Below are positions 34,212 to 42,964 of a stretch of 64,000 bases of DNA, piece by piece. The stretch is from DASYPP01 sp036006525 (lineage in GTDB: Bacteria; Gemmatimonadota; Gemmatimonadetes; Gemmatimonadales; GWC2-71-9). The stretch spans positions 66,687 through 130,686 of the forward strand of contig DASYPP010000024.1 of NCBI GenBank assembly GCA_036006525.1, given 5' to 3'. The first letter of the stretch is position 1. Each line of letters opens with the position of its first letter. Below the pieces are notes generated by a model that saw nothing but the letters and a program-made list of their open reading frames with translations, ran no database searches and was not told where the DNA came from. The position numbers and the translations under genes were made by a program.

Positions 34212-34385
34212 TCAGGTAACCTTCCTTGCCGCGAACGTTCCCAGCAGGAGGAAGACCAGGAAGATCGCGATGGCAATGAAGAAGAGCGCCTTGGCAAATC
34301 CCGCGGCAGTCGCCGCGATCCCGCCGAATCCGAAGATGGCCGCGACGATCGCGACAATCAGGAAAATGAAAGCCCACCGCAACAT
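34212..34385 (-). CDS. DUF1328 small membrane protein (YtjA family)
   Basis: 57 residues: MLRWAFIFLIVAIVAAIFGF, then GGIAATAAGFAKALFFIAIA and a final helix, exactly the DUF1328 pattern. GGAGG stands five bases before the Met at 34385. The family is small, stress-associated and membrane-bound, of unknown mechanism. Two Crp-like sites lie upstream. Confidence 0.9.
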   Translation of the reverse strand: MLRWAFIFLIVAIVAAIFGFGGIAATAAGFAKALFFIAIAIFLVFLLLGTFAARKVT

Positions 34386-34441
34386 GGAGCCTCCAGGTAA
34401 GCGTGGAGGCAATAGAGTACAAGGGACGACCTTATCGCGAA

Positions 34442-34483
34442 GTGATCCGTCTCACGGGGGGAAACCAACGTGATCCGCCTCAC
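34442..34483. promoter_or_regulatory. Tandem Crp/Fnr-type sites GTGATCCG(T/C)CTCAC
   Basis: GTGATCCGTCTCAC (34442-34455) and GTGATCCGCCTCAC (34470-34483) differ at one base and lie 28 bases apart centre to centre, in the divergent gap between the DUF1328 gene (start 34385) and the cupin gene (start 34529). Spacing and location fit a regulated bidirectional promoter. Confidence 0.55.
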
Positions 34484-34528
34484 GATCGAGCCGTTATTTT
34501 TGAATCAAATCACACCCGGTCGCCTCCC

Positions 34529-34963
34529 ATGAATGAATCCATCCTGCCCGACTCGGCACCCCACTCCGAAGGCCATGACGGCATCCTCGTGGTCCGGGGC
34601 AGCGGGAACTGCCGGGACTGGAACGGCATTCACTACAAGGCGGGCCTCTCGGCGAAGAACGTCGGCTCCCGCCAGCTCTCGATGAACGTGGCCACGATTC
34701 CCCCGGGAGGCGTGGCCTACGCCCACATCCACGTGGGATTCGAAGTCATGCTGTATATCCTGGAAGGGAAAGTGCGCCACGAATACGGGGACGGGCTCCG
34801 GCAGGTGGTGGAGAACCAGGCCGGTGATTTCATCTTCATAGAGCCTGGAGTGCCGCACGAGGTGTTCAACATGAGCCAATCGGAGCCGGTAGTCGCGGTC
34901 GTGGCCCGGTCGGATTCGGGGGAGTGGGAGCACATCGTCCCCTATGAGCGTCCCACCCGATAA
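34529..34963 (+). CDS. Single-domain cupin protein
   Basis: 144 residues. Cupin motif 1 is GGVAYAHIHVGFEVMLYILEG (part: AHIHVGFEVMLYILEG), motif 2 GDFIFIEPGVPHEVFNM, each with metal-type His/Glu. Small cupins of this kind bind a metal and can be isomerases, dioxygenases or sensors; the substrate is unknown. ATG 34529 chosen because upstream in-frame sequence contains the Crp-like sites. Confidence 0.85.
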   Translation: MNESILPDSAPHSEGHDGILVVRGSGNCRDWNGIHYKAGLSAKNVGSRQLSMNVATIPPGGVAYAHIHVGFEVMLYILEGKVRHEYGDGLRQVVENQAGDFIFIEPGVPHEVFNMSQSEPVVAVVARSDSGEWEHIVPYERPTR

Positions 34964-35002
34964 GGGCTGGCCATCAGCTCCGCCTACAGTCCTGCGACCG
35001 CG

Positions 35003-35067
35003 GACGCAAAGGCGCCGAGTCGCGAAGAGACGATTGAAATGCGCTTCGCGCCTTGGCGTCTTTGCGT
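35003..35067. repeat. Word-built inverted repeat (cgcaaaggcgccgag family, copy 1)
   Basis: The left arm GACGCAAAGGCGCCGAGTCG (35003 on) pairs with the right arm CTTCGCGCCTTGGCGTCTTT (35044 on). A related element lies at 36229-36294 in the same orientation, and the two bracket the lipoprotein gene 35482-36204. Confidence 0.75.
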
Positions 35068-35069
35068 TG

Positions 35070-35132
35070 GGCAGTTTGGATCACCTGAAACAGCCTGACG
35101 GATTCCGGCCCCAGGCTGAACCGCAAACTGCC
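35070..35132. repeat. Nested inverted repeat
   Basis: Outer arms GGCAGTTTG (35070-35078) and CAAACTGCC (35124-35132), inner arms CAGCCTG (35091-35097) and CAGGCTG (35112-35118), all perfect. Directly follows the preceding element. Could fold as an extended hairpin downstream of the cupin gene. Confidence 0.5.
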
Positions 35133-35481
35133 ACGTTCCCCACGCCACGCCCGGTACAAACGGCGGGGTTTTCCACGACATCCCCCGGCTCCCGCGCCGC
35201 CGATTCCTTCCGTACCTAACCTTGACGCCAGGCTATAGTGCATGCAATGCCAACGAGTTGGGACCCGACAGGGCGCATCGGGGGCGCAGCTGTCTCAAAA
35301 CTGTGTAACGACAGCCATCGTGTGACTCAAGCGCTTGGCGCGCTTCTCGGACCGGTTGTTCGATTCCGCACGTTTGAAGGTGTATCACAAAGAGTCTCTC
35401 CAATTGCACTGGCGCGCTCCCTGCCCTCTAGTCATCCAATCACGCAGTCATGACCAACCACCTGGATAAAGAGGAACCGCA
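35133..35481. other. Non-coding gap upstream of lipoprotein gene
   Basis: About 350 bases with lower GC and no frame with a start, ribosome-binding site and coding character. It presumably holds the promoter of the lipoprotein gene. I see a short palindrome (GTGCATGCAATGC near 35239) but no convincing -35/-10 pair. Confidence 0.4.
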
Positions 35482-36204
35482 ATGCGTACCGTCAAGCTGG
35501 TCAATCTGATGTTGCCGGCGATCGTCGCCGCCGCGTTACTCGCCGCCTGCAGTGAGGGCGCAGTCCTGCCCAGCGTGGCGAACAGCCTGACGATCCTCGG
35601 TGCCGGGATCCCCGCGCTCCCCAGCCGGCCGGCCCTTTCGCCGCCGGTGGATACCCTGGTGGAAACCGGCGACCCGGCGACGTTCACGCTGGGCATGTAC
35701 GCCATGTGGATCAGCCAGAATGACGACTGTTCCGCGCCGGTGCTGGTTGCGGACTACGGGTCGGTTCCGGAGCCCAAGCAGATGCTGAACGGCCCGGTGC
35801 TCTTCACCGGCAATCCGCCCGGCGGGACCTATCGCTGCCTGGTGATCAAGATGTCGGACGTCCTGGCGATGACGCCGGCGACCACGTTCGGCGACTGCGT
35901 GGCGGGAACCGAGTACTCGGGGGACATTTACCGCGACGGCGATTCCAGCTGGGTCGATGTCAATGGCGACATGATCATCGGCACCGGTACCGATTCGATC
36001 CCGGTGGACAGCCGGGTCACGCTTTTCCTGACCCGGGACACGGTGGCGGCGATCGCTCGCGGCACCAGCCCGAACCAGACCTTGCAGCTGGACAGCAATC
36101 TCGAAGTGCCGAGTGTCAGCACCTTCGTATGGGATGGGCGGGGATCGGTGATCAGTGGGTATGGTCAGTGCGGCCTGAATCCGGGCCGGCCGTCGTTCCA
36201 GTAG
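35482..36204 (+). CDS. Lipoprotein of unknown function
   Basis: 240 residues. GAGGAACCGCAATG gives a clear start; the signal ends AAALLAAC with Cys at about residue 23. The mature protein has four or more further Cys (DDCSAP, TYRCLV, GDCVAG, GQCGLN), suggesting disulfides, and a D-rich loop (YRDGDSSWVDVNGD) that could bind calcium. No family recognised. Flanked by two similar inverted-repeat elements in direct orientation. Confidence 0.7.
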   Translation: MRTVKLVNLMLPAIVAAALLAACSEGAVLPSVANSLTILGAGIPALPSRPALSPPVDTLVETGDPATFTLGMYAMWISQNDDCSAPVLVADYGSVPEPKQMLNGPVLFTGNPPGGTYRCLVIKMSDVLAMTPATTFGDCVAGTEYSGDIYRDGDSSWVDVNGDMIIGTGTDSIPVDSRVTLFLTRDTVAAIARGTSPNQTLQLDSNLEVPSVSTFVWDGRGSVISGYGQCGLNPGRPSFQ

Positions 36205-36228
36205 CCGGATTGTAGTTCAGCAACTGCC

Positions 36229-36294
36229 AACGCAAAGGCGCCGAGTCGCAAAGAACGGAATTGAATGTTCTTCGCGCCTCAGCGTCTTTGGGTT
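36229..36294. repeat. Word-built inverted repeat (cgcaaaggcgccgag family, copy 2)
   Basis: The left arm AACGCAAAGGCGCCGAGTCG (36229 on) and right arm CTTCGCGCCTCAGCGTCTTT (36270 on) match the element at 35003. Similarity continues past the right arm (GCAGTT, ACCTG, CAG-CT), so about 90-100 bases are shared. Confidence 0.75.
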
Positions 36295-36318
36295 ATGCAG
36301 TTCATGACCTGTAGCAGG

Positions 36319-36870
36319 CTACCTAATTCCCTCCCGCTGTGAAAACAGTTTCCGCCCGGTGGCCCCATCCAGCACCTCGTACATTCCGAAAATGCCGATC
36401 GGCTTTCCCGCGGCGTTCCGGATCGGGGTCTTGCCGGCCCGGACCCAGGTAGTGCCGGTCGAAGCCTTCTGGTGCTCGAGAATGTCGAGGTTGGCCCGGC
36501 CGCTCTTGAAGATCTCTTCGTCGTCGCTCCGGAACTTGGCGGCGTTGGGGAACCAGGGCAGCCGCTTGTCGAAGTCGTTGAGGCCGATCAACGCGGAGCG
36601 CTGAATCCCGGCGTCCTGGGCGAACAGCTCATTGCATCCCGCGAAGCGGAACTGGGGCCCCAGTTTCCAGAATACCCGGACATTGGATCGCGGCGGCGCG
36701 GCTTCCTGCACGTAGCTCTCCAGCTCGGCCTCGAGCTGGGCATCGCTCTTTCCGCTCCAGCGCAGCCGGTTGGCGGCCATCGCGGGATGCAGGTCGGGCC
36801 AGGACGCGGAAGCCACCTCGTAATACGCGGCAAGCACTGCCCGCAATTCCTCAGGACTCATCTCGCTCAT
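36319..36870 (-). CDS. PAS-domain protein
   Basis: 183 residues. One PAS fold spans about 55-170: FWKLGPQFRFAGCNELFAQDAG, DFDKRLPW, then GTTWVRAGKTPIRNAAGKPIGIFGMYEVL (end of the sheet, PIRNAAGKPIGIFGMYE). No kinase, GGDEF or HTH output domain is attached. Probably a stand-alone sensor binding haem, flavin or a small ligand, coupled with the TauE permease gene: the permease TGA is immediately followed by this ATG. Confidence 0.82.
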   Translation of the reverse strand: MSEMSPEELRAVLAAYYEVASASWPDLHPAMAANRLRWSGKSDAQLEAELESYVQEAAPPRSNVRVFWKLGPQFRFAGCNELFAQDAGIQRSALIGLNDFDKRLPWFPNAAKFRSDDEEIFKSGRANLDILEHQKASTGTTWVRAGKTPIRNAAGKPIGIFGMYEVLDGATGRKLFSQREGIR

Positions 36871-37812
36871 TCAGCTGGCCGCCGTTTCCTTGGCGCCGCC
36901 CTCAAGATCAAAGGTCTTGGAGTGCTCCCGTTTTGCCGCGAGCAGCAGGCTCACCGCGGTATAGACCACGACCACCACGACCAGGTAGCGGACCGCGGTG
37001 AGGGGCAGCGATTTCACGATGTAGGCCGCAATGAACACGGCGGGTATTCCGCCGATGGCGAGCGCCACGGTGGCGCCGGGGTGGTACTTCTGGGCCTTGA
37101 TGAACCGGGCGGTTGCAACCGGCATGAGGAAGGCGCAGGATCCCATCATGATGGGGAAGGCGGCCAACGGGTTCATGCCGAGCAGGTAGATCAGGATCAT
37201 GCAGGGCGCGTAAAGTCCGATGCCGAGCGTCATGAGGGCGCCGAGCATGAAGTTCCCGGCAATCCCGATCCACAACCTGGTTCCAACCAGTGACTCCGCG
37301 GTGCCCCCGCTGGGGAAGAGCTTGAAGAGCGTCATGATGATGAGCGCGGCAGCCACCAAGAGGGCGATGCCCATGCCGATCTGGATCGCGCGGCGGGGCC
37401 ACCGGGAAATGACGCCGGCGCCGAGCCAGGATCCAACTACCGCGGCGACGATCATGAGGATCAGCGTCTTGCTGTCTACCGGGACCAGCTTGGTAAAGAT
37501 GAAGGCCTGGGCGATAGTGGGAAGCGTATGCCCGGCGTTCAGCGTCCCCGGAATGAGCTCGTCCCGCACCATCTTGAAGTACCTGAAGATCGCCGTGGTG
37601 GTGGCGAAGGAGCCGATCCCCAGGGTGTCCCAGAAATTGGTGAAGAATCCGGTGGCCAGCCCGCCGACCGTCGGCGTCGCTGATTCGGCCGCATTCGGCC
37701 CCCGGTTACGCGCCTCCGCGAGTCCGCGCCAGAGCACCACGACATAGAAGATGCCGAATCCGCTCAAGGCTATGAGCAGGATATCCTTGGCGGAGAGCGA
37801 CGGGCTGGACAT
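36871..37812 (-). CDS. TauE/SafE-family sulfite/anion exporter
   Basis: 313 residues with about eight transmembrane helices. Family features are the N-terminal GGLATGFFTNFWDTLGIGSFA segment (GFFTNFWDTLGIGSFA) and the repeated second half GIAGNFMLGALMTLGIGLYAP. Members move sulfite, sulfoacetate or other organic anions. First gene of a two-gene operon with the PAS protein and divergent from the hydroxyproline operon across 69 bases; co-regulation is possible but unproved. Confidence 0.88.
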   Translation of the reverse strand: MSSPSLSAKDILLIALSGFGIFYVVVLWRGLAEARNRGPNAAESATPTVGGLATGFFTNFWDTLGIGSFATTTAIFRYFKMVRDELIPGTLNAGHTLPTIAQAFIFTKLVPVDSKTLILMIVAAVVGSWLGAGVISRWPRRAIQIGMGIALLVAAALIIMTLFKLFPSGGTAESLVGTRLWIGIAGNFMLGALMTLGIGLYAPCMILIYLLGMNPLAAFPIMMGSCAFLMPVATARFIKAQKYHPGATVALAIGGIPAVFIAAYIVKSLPLTAVRYLVVVVVVYTAVSLLLAAKREHSKTFDLEGGAKETAAS

Positions 37813-37881
37813 GAGTTGTTGGGGGTGAGGTTAGGGAAGGGATACTACATTTCTTCCGCTCGGGCAATATTCAGGGGACCT

Positions 37882-39330
37882 ATGCCCACGATCCTGCGCC
37901 TCAAGAACTATATCGGTGGCAACTGGCAGTCCAGCGAGTCGGCTCGCTGGACGCCGGACATCAATCCGTCCGATCAGCAGGACATCATTGCCGAGGTGCC
38001 GGAAGGGACCCGGGAGGACGTGAAGGCGGCGGTCGCGGCGGCCGCATCGGCGGCGCCGGCCTGGCGCGCCCTCGCCGGGTCGGCCCGGGCCGAATGGCTG
38101 TACCAGTGGGCGGCGGCCTTGTCGGAGCGAGGCGAGGAACTCGCCCAGGCGATGGCACGCGAGGTGGGAAAACCGATCTCCGAGGCCCGCGGGGAGCTGG
38201 CCCGGGGGAGTGCCATCCTGCGGTATTACGCGGGAGAGGCGGTCCGGGACATCGGCGAGGTGATTCCCGCCCAGGCGCCTGGCGCCCTCCAATTCACCCT
38301 CCGGAGCCCGCTCGGCGTGGTCGCCCTGATCACGCCGTGGAATTTCCCCATCGCCATTCCGCTCTGGAAAGCCGCGCCCGCGCTGGCCTTTGGCAACACC
38401 GTCGTCCTGAAGCCGGCGGAAGCCTCGTCGCACATGGCCGTGCTGCTGGCGGAGACGGCGGCCAAGGCGGGATTGCCGGCTGGAGTCTTCAACGTGGTCA
38501 CCGGATCCGGAGCGGTCATCGGGCCTGGGCTGTTGCGGGCGCCGGAGGTGAGCGCAGTGAGCTTCACCGGGTCGGGCAAGGTGGGCACCCAGGTGGCCGC
38601 TATCGCCGCCGAACGGAACATCCGGTATCAGACCGAGATGGGCGGCAAAAACGTGGCGATCGTCATGCCGGACGCCGACCTGGAACAAGCCGCGGTGCTC
38701 ACCGCGGGCGGCGCCATGCGCTACGCGGGACAGAAGTGCACCGCCACCAGCCGGGTGGTAGTGGCAAAGGAAGTGGAGCGAAAGTTCCTCGACCGGCTCC
38801 GGCATCACGTGAAGGAACTCCCGCTGGGATCCGTCAGCGATCCCAAGACTGCCATCGGGCCGGTTATCAGCGACCAGGCCCGCACATCCATCCGGGTGGC
38901 GCTGGAAGAGGTGAATGCGGACCCGGAGTACGCCGGCGTGGTGCCGGCCGGAGATGCGTTCGACCGGGGCTTCTTTCTTCCGCCGGTCGTCTTGTGTGGA
39001 ATCGCGCCGGATTCGCACCTGGCACAGCAGGAGTTGTTCGGCCCGGTCCTGGTGTCATTCGCGGCCCAGGACCTGGACCATGCCATCCAGCTGGCGAACG
39101 GAACCAGGTACGGCTTGAGCGCATCGCTTTTCACCCGGGACCTTCGTGCCGCGCTCACCTATATAGAGAGGATCGAGGCGGGGCTCGTGCGAGTGAACGG
39201 AGATACCACGGGGGTGGATCCCCACGCGCCGTTCGGAGGAATGAAGGGCTCCAGCTCGGGCACCCGGGAGCAGGGCCGGGCTGCGCGGGAGTTTTACACC
39301 GAGATCAAGACGGTGCAGGTGAATCCGTAG
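37882..39330 (+). CDS. Aldehyde dehydrogenase, probable 2,5-dioxovalerate (alpha-ketoglutarate semialdehyde) dehydrogenase
   Basis: 482 residues. Rossmann motif FTGSGKVG near 235-242, catalytic Glu in EMGGKNV (about 253) and catalytic Cys in AGQKCTATSR (about 287), all intact. ATG 37882 is preceded by GGGGA. As first gene of a 4-hydroxyproline operon it should oxidise alpha-ketoglutarate semialdehyde to alpha-ketoglutarate, the last step. That substrate comes from gene context; the fold is certain. Confidence 0.9.
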   Translation: MPTILRLKNYIGGNWQSSESARWTPDINPSDQQDIIAEVPEGTREDVKAAVAAAASAAPAWRALAGSARAEWLYQWAAALSERGEELAQAMAREVGKPISEARGELARGSAILRYYAGEAVRDIGEVIPAQAPGALQFTLRSPLGVVALITPWNFPIAIPLWKAAPALAFGNTVVLKPAEASSHMAVLLAETAAKAGLPAGVFNVVTGSGAVIGPGLLRAPEVSAVSFTGSGKVGTQVAAIAAERNIRYQTEMGGKNVAIVMPDADLEQAAVLTAGGAMRYAGQKCTATSRVVVAKEVERKFLDRLRHHVKELPLGSVSDPKTAIGPVISDQARTSIRVALEEVNADPEYAGVVPAGDAFDRGFFLPPVVLCGIAPDSHLAQQELFGPVLVSFAAQDLDHAIQLANGTRYGLSASLFTRDLRAALTYIERIEAGLVRVNGDTTGVDPHAPFGGMKGSSSGTREQGRAAREFYTEIKTVQVNP

Positions 39331-40296
39331 ATGCCTGATTCCATCCTGTTCCCCGACGCCATTCGCGTCATCGATTCCCACACCGAGGGCGAGCCCACCC
39401 GGGTCATCACCGAAGGCTGGCCGCTGCCGGAGGGATCCACGATGGAGGCGCGGCGGGACGATCTCAAGTCGCGCACCGACCAGTTGCGGCGCGCGATCGT
39501 CTGCGAGCCCCGGGGACACGAGGCCATCGTGGGCGCCCTGCTCACGCCCGCCGTCTCCAATGGGGCCACCTGCGGCATCGTCTTCTTCAACAACGAGACT
39601 TACCTCGGCATGTGCGGTCATGGCCTGATCGGGGTGGTCGCGACGCTCCAGTACCTGGGCAGGATCACGCCGGGCCACTACGCGTTCGATACCGTGGTCG
39701 GCACCGTCCAGGCCGAGCTGGCGGAGGATGGCACCGTCACCTTCGAGAACGTGCCGGCGCGTTGCGTTGCGCAGGACGTCGTGGTCAACGTCCCCGGGGG
39801 CGGCAAGGTAACCGGAGACATCGCCTGGGGCGGTAACTGGTTCTATATCCTGCACCACGACGCCGTACCCCTCACGCTCCAGAACGCGGGTCTCCTCACC
39901 CGGTTCACCCAGGCGATTCAGGACCAGATCCGGGCCGAGGGCATCGGCGCGAATGAAGGGTGGGCGATCGACCACATAGAGATTTCGGGCGACCCAACCC
40001 GGCCCGACGCTCACTGCCGGAACTTCGTGCTCTGTTCCGGCGGACAGTACGACCGCTCGCCCTGCGGCACTGGAACCTCGGCCAAGATGGCGGTGCTCTA
40101 CGCCCGGGGTCAGCTGAAACTGGGCGAGCGCTGGCGCCAGGAGAGCATCACCGGCGGGCTCTTCACCGGCTGGCTAACCCAGGGCGCCAACGGCGATCTC
40201 ATCCCCCACATCCAGGGCCGCGCTTTCATCACGGGCGAGACCGTCCTGCGCTTCGACCCCCGGGATCCGTTCCAGGCCGGATTCGCTCACTCGTGA
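39331..40296 (+). CDS. 4-hydroxyproline 2-epimerase (proline racemase family)
   Basis: 321 residues. Both active-site blocks are present: MCGHGLIG with the first Cys (about 91) and SPCGTGTSAK with the second (about 240). Proline racemases use the same Cys pair; the hydroxyproline role rests on the neighbours. Converts trans-4-hydroxy-L-proline to cis-4-hydroxy-D-proline in the cytoplasm. It starts directly after the dehydrogenase stop and overlaps the next gene by four bases. Confidence 0.92.
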   Translation: MPDSILFPDAIRVIDSHTEGEPTRVITEGWPLPEGSTMEARRDDLKSRTDQLRRAIVCEPRGHEAIVGALLTPAVSNGATCGIVFFNNETYLGMCGHGLIGVVATLQYLGRITPGHYAFDTVVGTVQAELAEDGTVTFENVPARCVAQDVVVNVPGGGKVTGDIAWGGNWFYILHHDAVPLTLQNAGLLTRFTQAIQDQIRAEGIGANEGWAIDHIEISGDPTRPDAHCRNFVLCSGGQYDRSPCGTGTSAKMAVLYARGQLKLGERWRQESITGGLFTGWLTQGANGDLIPHIQGRAFITGETVLRFDPRDPFQAGFAHS

Positions 40297-41423
40297 CCAG
40301 CCCTACCGGGCACGACACCATCGTGGTCGGGGCGGGAATCGTGGGAGCGGCATGCGCGGCGTCCCTCGCCCGCCGCGGCCGCCGGGTGCTGGTGCTGGAA
40401 GCGGGGTTCGCCGGCGGCGGGACCACCGCGGCGGGTATGGGTCACCTGGTCGCCATGGACGACTCGCCGGAGCAGCTCGCATTCACCGCCTACTCCCGCC
40501 GACTCTGGGACGCGATGGCATCCCGGCTTCCCGCGAGCGTTGAATACGAGCGCTGCGGCACGATCTGGGTCGCGGAAGACGACGAGCAGCTTGCGGTGGT
40601 GCGCGCCAAGCAGAAGACCCTGGCGGATGCCGGCGTTGCCTCCGAAGTACTGGACTCGAAACAATTGACGGACGCTGAGCCGTGTCTCCGGCCCGGCCTG
40701 CCGGGTGGGCTCCTGGTCCCCGATGATGGCGTGCTCTATCCGCCCGCCGCCGCGCTTCACCTCCTGGAGCAGGCCCGCAGCAACGGCGCGGTCCTGCGCG
40801 AGCGTTGCGCGGTCACCGCGATCGCGCCGCACACGGTGCGGACGGCTGAGGGCGACCTGAGCGCGGATCTCATCGTGAATGCGGCAGGACCCCACGCCCC
40901 CGAGCTCACGCCCGACCTGCTCGTCATCCCCCGGAAAGGCCACCTCATCATTACCGACCGGCACCCCGGATTCTGCCGCCACCAGCTGGTCGAGCTGGGC
41001 TATCTCAAGAGCGCCCACGTGATGACGACCGAGTCGGTGGCGTTCAACCTCCAGCCCCGGGCCACGGGACAGGTCATGATCGGCTCATCGCGCGAGCTGG
41101 TGGGCTGGATCCCGGGCATCAACCAGTACCTGGTGCGCCGGATGCTGGAGCGGGCCATCGAGTTCGCGCCCGGGCTCGGCCGGATGAGCGCGCTCCGGAT
41201 CTGGACCGGCTACCGACCCGCGACGCCGGACAAGCTGCCGTTGATCGGCCCTTGGGACACGGATGCCGGTACCTGGATCGCGACCGGACATGAAGGACTC
41301 GGCATCACCACCGCGCTCGCGACCGGCGAGATCCTGGCCGACCTGGTCGCCGGTGCCACGCCGAAGGTCGATCCCTCTCCATTTCACCCCCGGCGCGCCA
41401 TGGCCGAGATTTCCCACGCGTGA
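40293..41423 (+). CDS. FAD-dependent D-hydroxyproline dehydrogenase subunit (DadA-like)
   Basis: 376 residues from GTG 40293. The N-terminal FAD site is DTIVVGAGIVGAACAASLAR, followed by LEAGFAGGGTTAAGMGHL; the C-terminal substrate-domain signature is WTGYRPATPDKLPLIGP and ATGHEGLGITTALATGE. This DadA/GlyOx-like fold oxidises cis-4-hydroxy-D-proline to 1-pyrroline-4-hydroxy-2-carboxylate. It is encoded with a 2Fe-2S and an NAD-type flavoprotein subunit, so the enzyme is the multi-subunit kind. Confidence 0.88.
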   Translation: MTSPTGHDTIVVGAGIVGAACAASLARRGRRVLVLEAGFAGGGTTAAGMGHLVAMDDSPEQLAFTAYSRRLWDAMASRLPASVEYERCGTIWVAEDDEQLAVVRAKQKTLADAGVASEVLDSKQLTDAEPCLRPGLPGGLLVPDDGVLYPPAAALHLLEQARSNGAVLRERCAVTAIAPHTVRTAEGDLSADLIVNAAGPHAPELTPDLLVIPRKGHLIITDRHPGFCRHQLVELGYLKSAHVMTTESVAFNLQPRATGQVMIGSSRELVGWIPGINQYLVRRMLERAIEFAPGLGRMSALRIWTGYRPATPDKLPLIGPWDTDAGTWIATGHEGLGITTALATGEILADLVAGATPKVDPSPFHPRRAMAEISHA

Positions 41424-41683
41424 ACGGCAGCATCGAGATCCTGGCGAATGGAAGGCCGCTCCACGTCGCACCCGGGATGACCGTGGCGGCGGCGCTGCTG
41501 AACGCCGGGATTGCCGGGTTTCGCACCTCGGTCGCGGGGGAGCCGCGGGGACCGCTCTGCGGGATGGGGATCTGTCAGGAATGCCGGGTGACGATCAACG
41601 ACCGGTTGCAGGAACGATCCTGCCTGGTGCTGGTGGAGGCGGGGATGCGAATCGAGACCGACACCATGAGTCGGCGTGTTTGA
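41420..41683 (+). CDS. (2Fe-2S)-binding small subunit of D-hydroxyproline dehydrogenase
   Basis: 87 residues. GPLCGMGICQECRVTIND holds three of the four ferredoxin-type ligands (C-x4-C-x2-C), with the fourth in RSCLV. This is the Fer2_4 family found only beside such dehydrogenases. GTG 41420 overlaps the preceding stop by four bases and its end overlaps the next gene by eight. Confidence 0.92.
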   Translation: MNGSIEILANGRPLHVAPGMTVAAALLNAGIAGFRTSVAGEPRGPLCGMGICQECRVTINDRLQERSCLVLVEAGMRIETDTMSRRV

Positions 41684-42950
41684 CGCGGACCTGAAGGAAT
41701 CGGATCGCTACGCGATCGCGGTGATCGGCGCCGGACCGGCCGGCATCGCGGCAGCCACGGTCGCGGCGGAATCGGGGCAGCGGGTCATCCTCATCGATGA
41801 ATGCCCGGCGCCGGGCGGCCAGATCTGGCGGCACGCCGCCCAAAGGAGTCGAGAGGGTGCGGCCAGGAGGTGGGTCACCCGGTTGGAGCGCTCCACGGCC
41901 ACGGTGCGGACCGGCGCCGCGGTGATCGACATCCGCCGGCTGGGCGATGCGAACTTCCAGCTTCACACCGTGCGGCAAGGCGTGGGATCAACCCTTCGGG
42001 CATCGCGCGTGGTGCTCGCGACCGGAGCGCGCGAGCTGTTCCTCCCCTTCCCCGGGTGGACGCTGCCCGGCGTGATCGGTGTCGGAGCCGCCCAGGCGTT
42101 GCTCAAGAGCGGCGTGTCGGTTCGCGACCAGCGGGTGGTGATCGCCGGGTCCGGACCACTCCTGTTTCCGGTTGCGGCCGCGCTCCGCCGTGCCGGCGCC
42201 CGATTGCAGCTGGTGGCGGAGCAGGCGGAATCCAGCGCGGTGTTCCGGTTTGGCCTGGGACTTTGGGCCCAGCCGGCCGTTCTCGCCCAGGCCATCCGAT
42301 ACCGGGCCGGCTTTCTCAAGAGTCCGTATCGAACCGGGACCTGGATCAAGGCGGCGGAAGGAAAGAGCTCGCTGCAACGCGTCACCATGACCAACGGCGA
42401 AAAGCTTTGGACCATCGAGTGCGACCTCTTGTGTGCGGCCTTTGGCCTGGTTCCCAACGCGGAGCTGGCTCGCCTGGCCGGGTGCCGACTCCAGGACGGA
42501 TTCGTCGCCATCGACAAGCACCAGGAGACCAGCATCGAAGGAGTGTACGCCGCGGGCGAGCCTACCGGGATCGGCGGGGTCGACCTGGCGCTGGCCGAAG
42601 GAAGCCTGGCGGGGTACTCGGCCGCGGGCCGGAGCGACGAGGCCAGGGAATGGGTGCTGCGCTGTGAGGAGCAGCGCGGGTATGTTGCGAAGTTAACCAG
42701 CGGGTTTCAGCTCCGGCCCGAATTGAAGCAACTGGCCGCCGCCGAGACCGTCGTATGCCGCTGCGAGGACGTGAGACTGGGTGCGATCAATCCCGAGTGG
42801 ACCATGCGGCAGGCCAAGTTGTACACCCGGGCCGGCATGGGACCCTGCCAGGGCCGAGTCTGCGGAGCGGCTTTGCAGCATCTTTACGGCTGGACCCCGG
42901 AAGTTCCCCATGCCCCGGTCGAGCCGGTACCGGTGAGCGCGCTTCTCTAA
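41676..42950 (+). CDS. FAD/NAD(P)-binding subunit of D-hydroxyproline dehydrogenase
   Basis: 424 residues. Two dinucleotide folds: AIAVIGAGPAGIAAATVAAE (FAD) and VVIAGSGPLLFPVAAALRRAG (core VIAGSGPLLFPVAA), plus GVYAAGEPTGIGGVDLALAE. The C-terminal CRCEDV...GPCQGRVC pattern is a BFD-like 2Fe-2S site. Passes electrons from the substrate-oxidising subunit. GTG start at 41676. Confidence 0.9.
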   Translation: MFDADLKESDRYAIAVIGAGPAGIAAATVAAESGQRVILIDECPAPGGQIWRHAAQRSREGAARRWVTRLERSTATVRTGAAVIDIRRLGDANFQLHTVRQGVGSTLRASRVVLATGARELFLPFPGWTLPGVIGVGAAQALLKSGVSVRDQRVVIAGSGPLLFPVAAALRRAGARLQLVAEQAESSAVFRFGLGLWAQPAVLAQAIRYRAGFLKSPYRTGTWIKAAEGKSSLQRVTMTNGEKLWTIECDLLCAAFGLVPNAELARLAGCRLQDGFVAIDKHQETSIEGVYAAGEPTGIGGVDLALAEGSLAGYSAAGRSDEAREWVLRCEEQRGYVAKLTSGFQLRPELKQLAAAETVVCRCEDVRLGAINPEWTMRQAKLYTRAGMGPCQGRVCGAALQHLYGWTPEVPHAPVEPVPVSALL

Positions 42951-42964
42951 CAGTGGAGACTTGA

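Noticed and set aside
35222..35239. TTGACG followed by TATAGT as a promoter for the lipoprotein gene
   Set aside because: Only six bases separate the two boxes, far from the required 16-18.
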